A stretch of 48,369 nucleotides of DNA, from NCBI GenBank assembly GCA_023228865.1, contig JALOAH010000022.1, positions 1 through 48,369 of the forward strand, written 5' to 3'. The position numbers were made by a program, and so were the translations under genes. The stretch comes from Porticoccaceae bacterium (GTDB lineage Bacteria; Pseudomonadota; Gammaproteobacteria; Pseudomonadales; Porticoccaceae). Below are positions 46,929 through 48,369 of this stretch, one piece after another; within the stretch, counting starts at the first letter, position 1; each line of letters begins with the position of its first letter. Under the pieces are notes generated by a model. It was given only the letters and a program-made list of their open reading frames with translations, was not told the origin of the DNA and searched no databases.

Positions 46929-48369
46929 ATGGTAGCTAAGGTGCTGAAAAAGGTTTTTGGCAGTAAAAATGACCGCGTGGTTAAAACCATGCGCAAAATA
47001 ATCCCGGCCATAAATGGTTTTGAGGAGTCCCTGCAAAAACTCAGTGACGAAGAGTTAAAAGCTAAAACGGTGGAGTTTCGCCAGCGTCTCGACAAAGGCG
47101 AAACCCTCGACCAGTTGCTGGCAGAGGCTTTTGCGGTTGTCCGCGAGGCGGCCAAGCGCACTTTGGGTTTGCGCCACTTCGACGTTCAGCTGATTGGCGG
47201 CCTCACCCTTCATCAGGGTAAGATTGCCGAAATGCGCACTGGTGAGGGTAAAACCCTGGTCGCCACCCTGGCCGCCTACCTCAACGCCCTGCCGGGAAAA
47301 GGGGTGCATGTCATCACCGTCAACGATTACCTGGCCAGCCGGGACGCCCAGTGGATGGGGCCCATTTACCACGCCCTGGGTATCAGTGTCGGGGTTATCC
47401 AGTCGTTTCGCGGCGCTGGCACCAACAACTCGTTTCTCTTTGATCCCAACGCGGAAGAGGGCAGCAAGCTGGTCTCCACCTCCCGCCAGCAGGCCTATGC
47501 CGCAGACATTACCTACGGCACCAACAATGAGTTCGGCTTTGATTACCTGCGCGACAACATGGCGTTGCGCCGCGAGGACAAAAGCCAGCGCGGCCACGCC
47601 TTTGCCATCGTCGACGAAGTGGATTCCATTCTTATCGATGAAGCCCGAACGCCGCTGATTATTTCCGGTGCCGCCCAGGACAGCTCCTCCCTGTACAAGC
47701 GCATGAATATACTGGTGCAATCCCTGGATCAGCAAATTGACAGTGAAAGCCCGGAGACCGAACCGGAACAGCCCGGCGATTTCACCGTTGATGAAAAAAC
47801 CCGCCAGGTGGAACTCACTGAAGCCGGACACCAGAAAGCGGAAGACCTGTTGATTCGAGCGGGTTTGTTGCAGGAGGATGAAAGCCTGTACCAGGCCGCC
47901 AATCTCGGTCTGTTGCACCATTTGCACACGGCGCTGCGCGCCCATTACCTTTTTCATCGCGATGTGGAATATATCGTCAACGGCAACGATGTGGTGCTCA
48001 TCGACGAGCACACCGGTCGCACCATGCCCGGTCGCCGCCTCTCCGAAGGTTTGCACCAGGCCATTGAGGCCAAAGAGGGCGTCACCATTCAGAGCGAAAG
48101 TCAGACCCTGGCGTCGACCACGTTTCAGAATTACTTCCGTATTTACGGCAAGCTGGCGGGCATGACCGGCACCGCCGATACCGAAGCCTATGAATTTCAT
48201 CAGATTTACGGTCTTCAGGTGGTGGTGATTCCCACCAACAGGACGATTCAGCGCCGCGATCTCAACGATCTTATCTACCTCACCCAGCGGGAAAAATTTG
48301 ACGCGGTGATCGAACATCTGCGCACCATTCACCGTATGGGCGCCCCTGTGCTGGTGGGCACCGCCTCGG
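46929..48369 (+). CDS. secA: Preprotein translocase ATPase SecA, N-terminal part
   Basis: Cut by the window end after 480 codons; the intact protein would be about 900 residues. It shows Walker A MRTGEGKT (102-109), [17 protein letters not shown], the DEAD-like motif [20 protein letters not shown] and the preprotein-binding region up to [16 protein letters not shown]. SecA drives protein export through SecYEG. It starts 79 bases after the M23 gene. No secM frame is seen upstream. Confidence 0.97.
   Translation, partial: MVAKVLKKVFGSKNDRVVKTMRKIIPAINGFEESLQKLSDEELKAKTVEFRQRLDKGETLDQLLAEAFAVVREAAKRTLGLRHFDVQLIGGLTLHQGKIAEMRTGEGKTLVATLAAYLNALPGKGVHVITVNDYLASRDAQWMGPIYHALGISVGVIQSFRGAGTNNSFLFDPNAEEGSKLVSTSRQQAYAADITYGTNNEFGFDYLRDNMALRREDKSQRGHAFAIVDEVDSILIDEARTPLIISGAAQDSSSLYKRMNILVQSLDQQIDSESPETEPEQPGDFTVDEKTRQVELTEAGHQKAEDLLIRAGLLQEDESLYQAANLGLLHHLHTALRAHYLFHRDVEYIVNGNDVVLIDEHTGRTMPGRRLSEGLHQAIEAKEGVTIQSESQTLASTTFQNYFRIYGKLAGMTGTADTEAYEFHQIYGLQVVVIPTNRTIQRRDLNDLIYLTQREKFDAVIEHLRTIHRMGAPVLVGTAS

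Overview
The window is chromosomal DNA of a gammaproteobacterium. The evidence is the gene order murD-ftsW-murG-murC-ddl-ftsQ-ftsA-ftsZ, an E. coli-like LpxC, and the order lpxC - M23 peptidase - secA. The accessory gene set (CsbD, BON proteins, YqjD/E/K, PA2778/PA2779-like pair, PrkA-YeaH-SpoVR) fits a free-living, possibly marine, Cellvibrionales- or Pseudomonas-like lineage. That placement is inference; there is no rRNA to settle it.

Layout. 1-9486: end of mraY and the murein-synthesis/cell-division (dcw) operon, all on +, tightly packed with ATGA/GTGA overlaps. 9487-45003: a block of about 35.5 kb lies between ftsZ and lpxC, which are usually neighbours in this group. 45004-48369: lpxC, an M23 peptidase and the first 480 codons of secA.

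The inserted block is mostly stress and envelope maintenance. From left to right it holds: CsbD and a triple-BON protein; three Crp/Fnr paralogues; an N-formylglutamate amidohydrolase/transglutaminase pair; a second BON protein and an M48 lipoprotein; small membrane proteins; DUF4398 and OmpA lipoproteins; a two-partner secretion pair whose exoprotein has 55 tandem Val-Asp-Pro repeats; an L,D-transpeptidase; a histidine kinase - response regulator - Crp/Fnr operon; a PA2778/PA2779-like pair; a cardiolipin-synthase-like lipoprotein; the yqjD-yqjE-yqjK set; an arginine/ornithine/proline catabolic operon; and the prkA-yeaH-spoVR operon. No integrase, transposase or phage structural gene is visible, so the block does not look like a recent mobile element.

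The main unexplained signal is regulatory. An imperfect palindrome of 20 bp (consensus close to TRTGTKYNCYANCGYACAGA) recurs upstream of at least six of these units: BON2, the small membrane gene at 17087, the kinase operon, the PA2779 operon, the PLD gene and yqjD. Weaker copies lie upstream of the two-partner secretion genes and of the CsbD unit. It has the TGT...ACA form of Crp/Fnr operators, and the block encodes three Crp/Fnr proteins, one co-transcribed with the kinase. Two of the three crp/fnr genes are also preceded by a second exact palindrome, CTGTAG-N8-CTACAG. I infer a local envelope-stress regulon: kinase -> response regulator -> Crp/Fnr protein -> shared operator.

Other features worth attention are a 7-bp tandem repeat of about 16 copies at 16845-16954, two dispersed intergenic repeat families, a DUF3309-like leader fused to a PLD lipoprotein, and a kinase gene whose natural start codon seems to read ATC.
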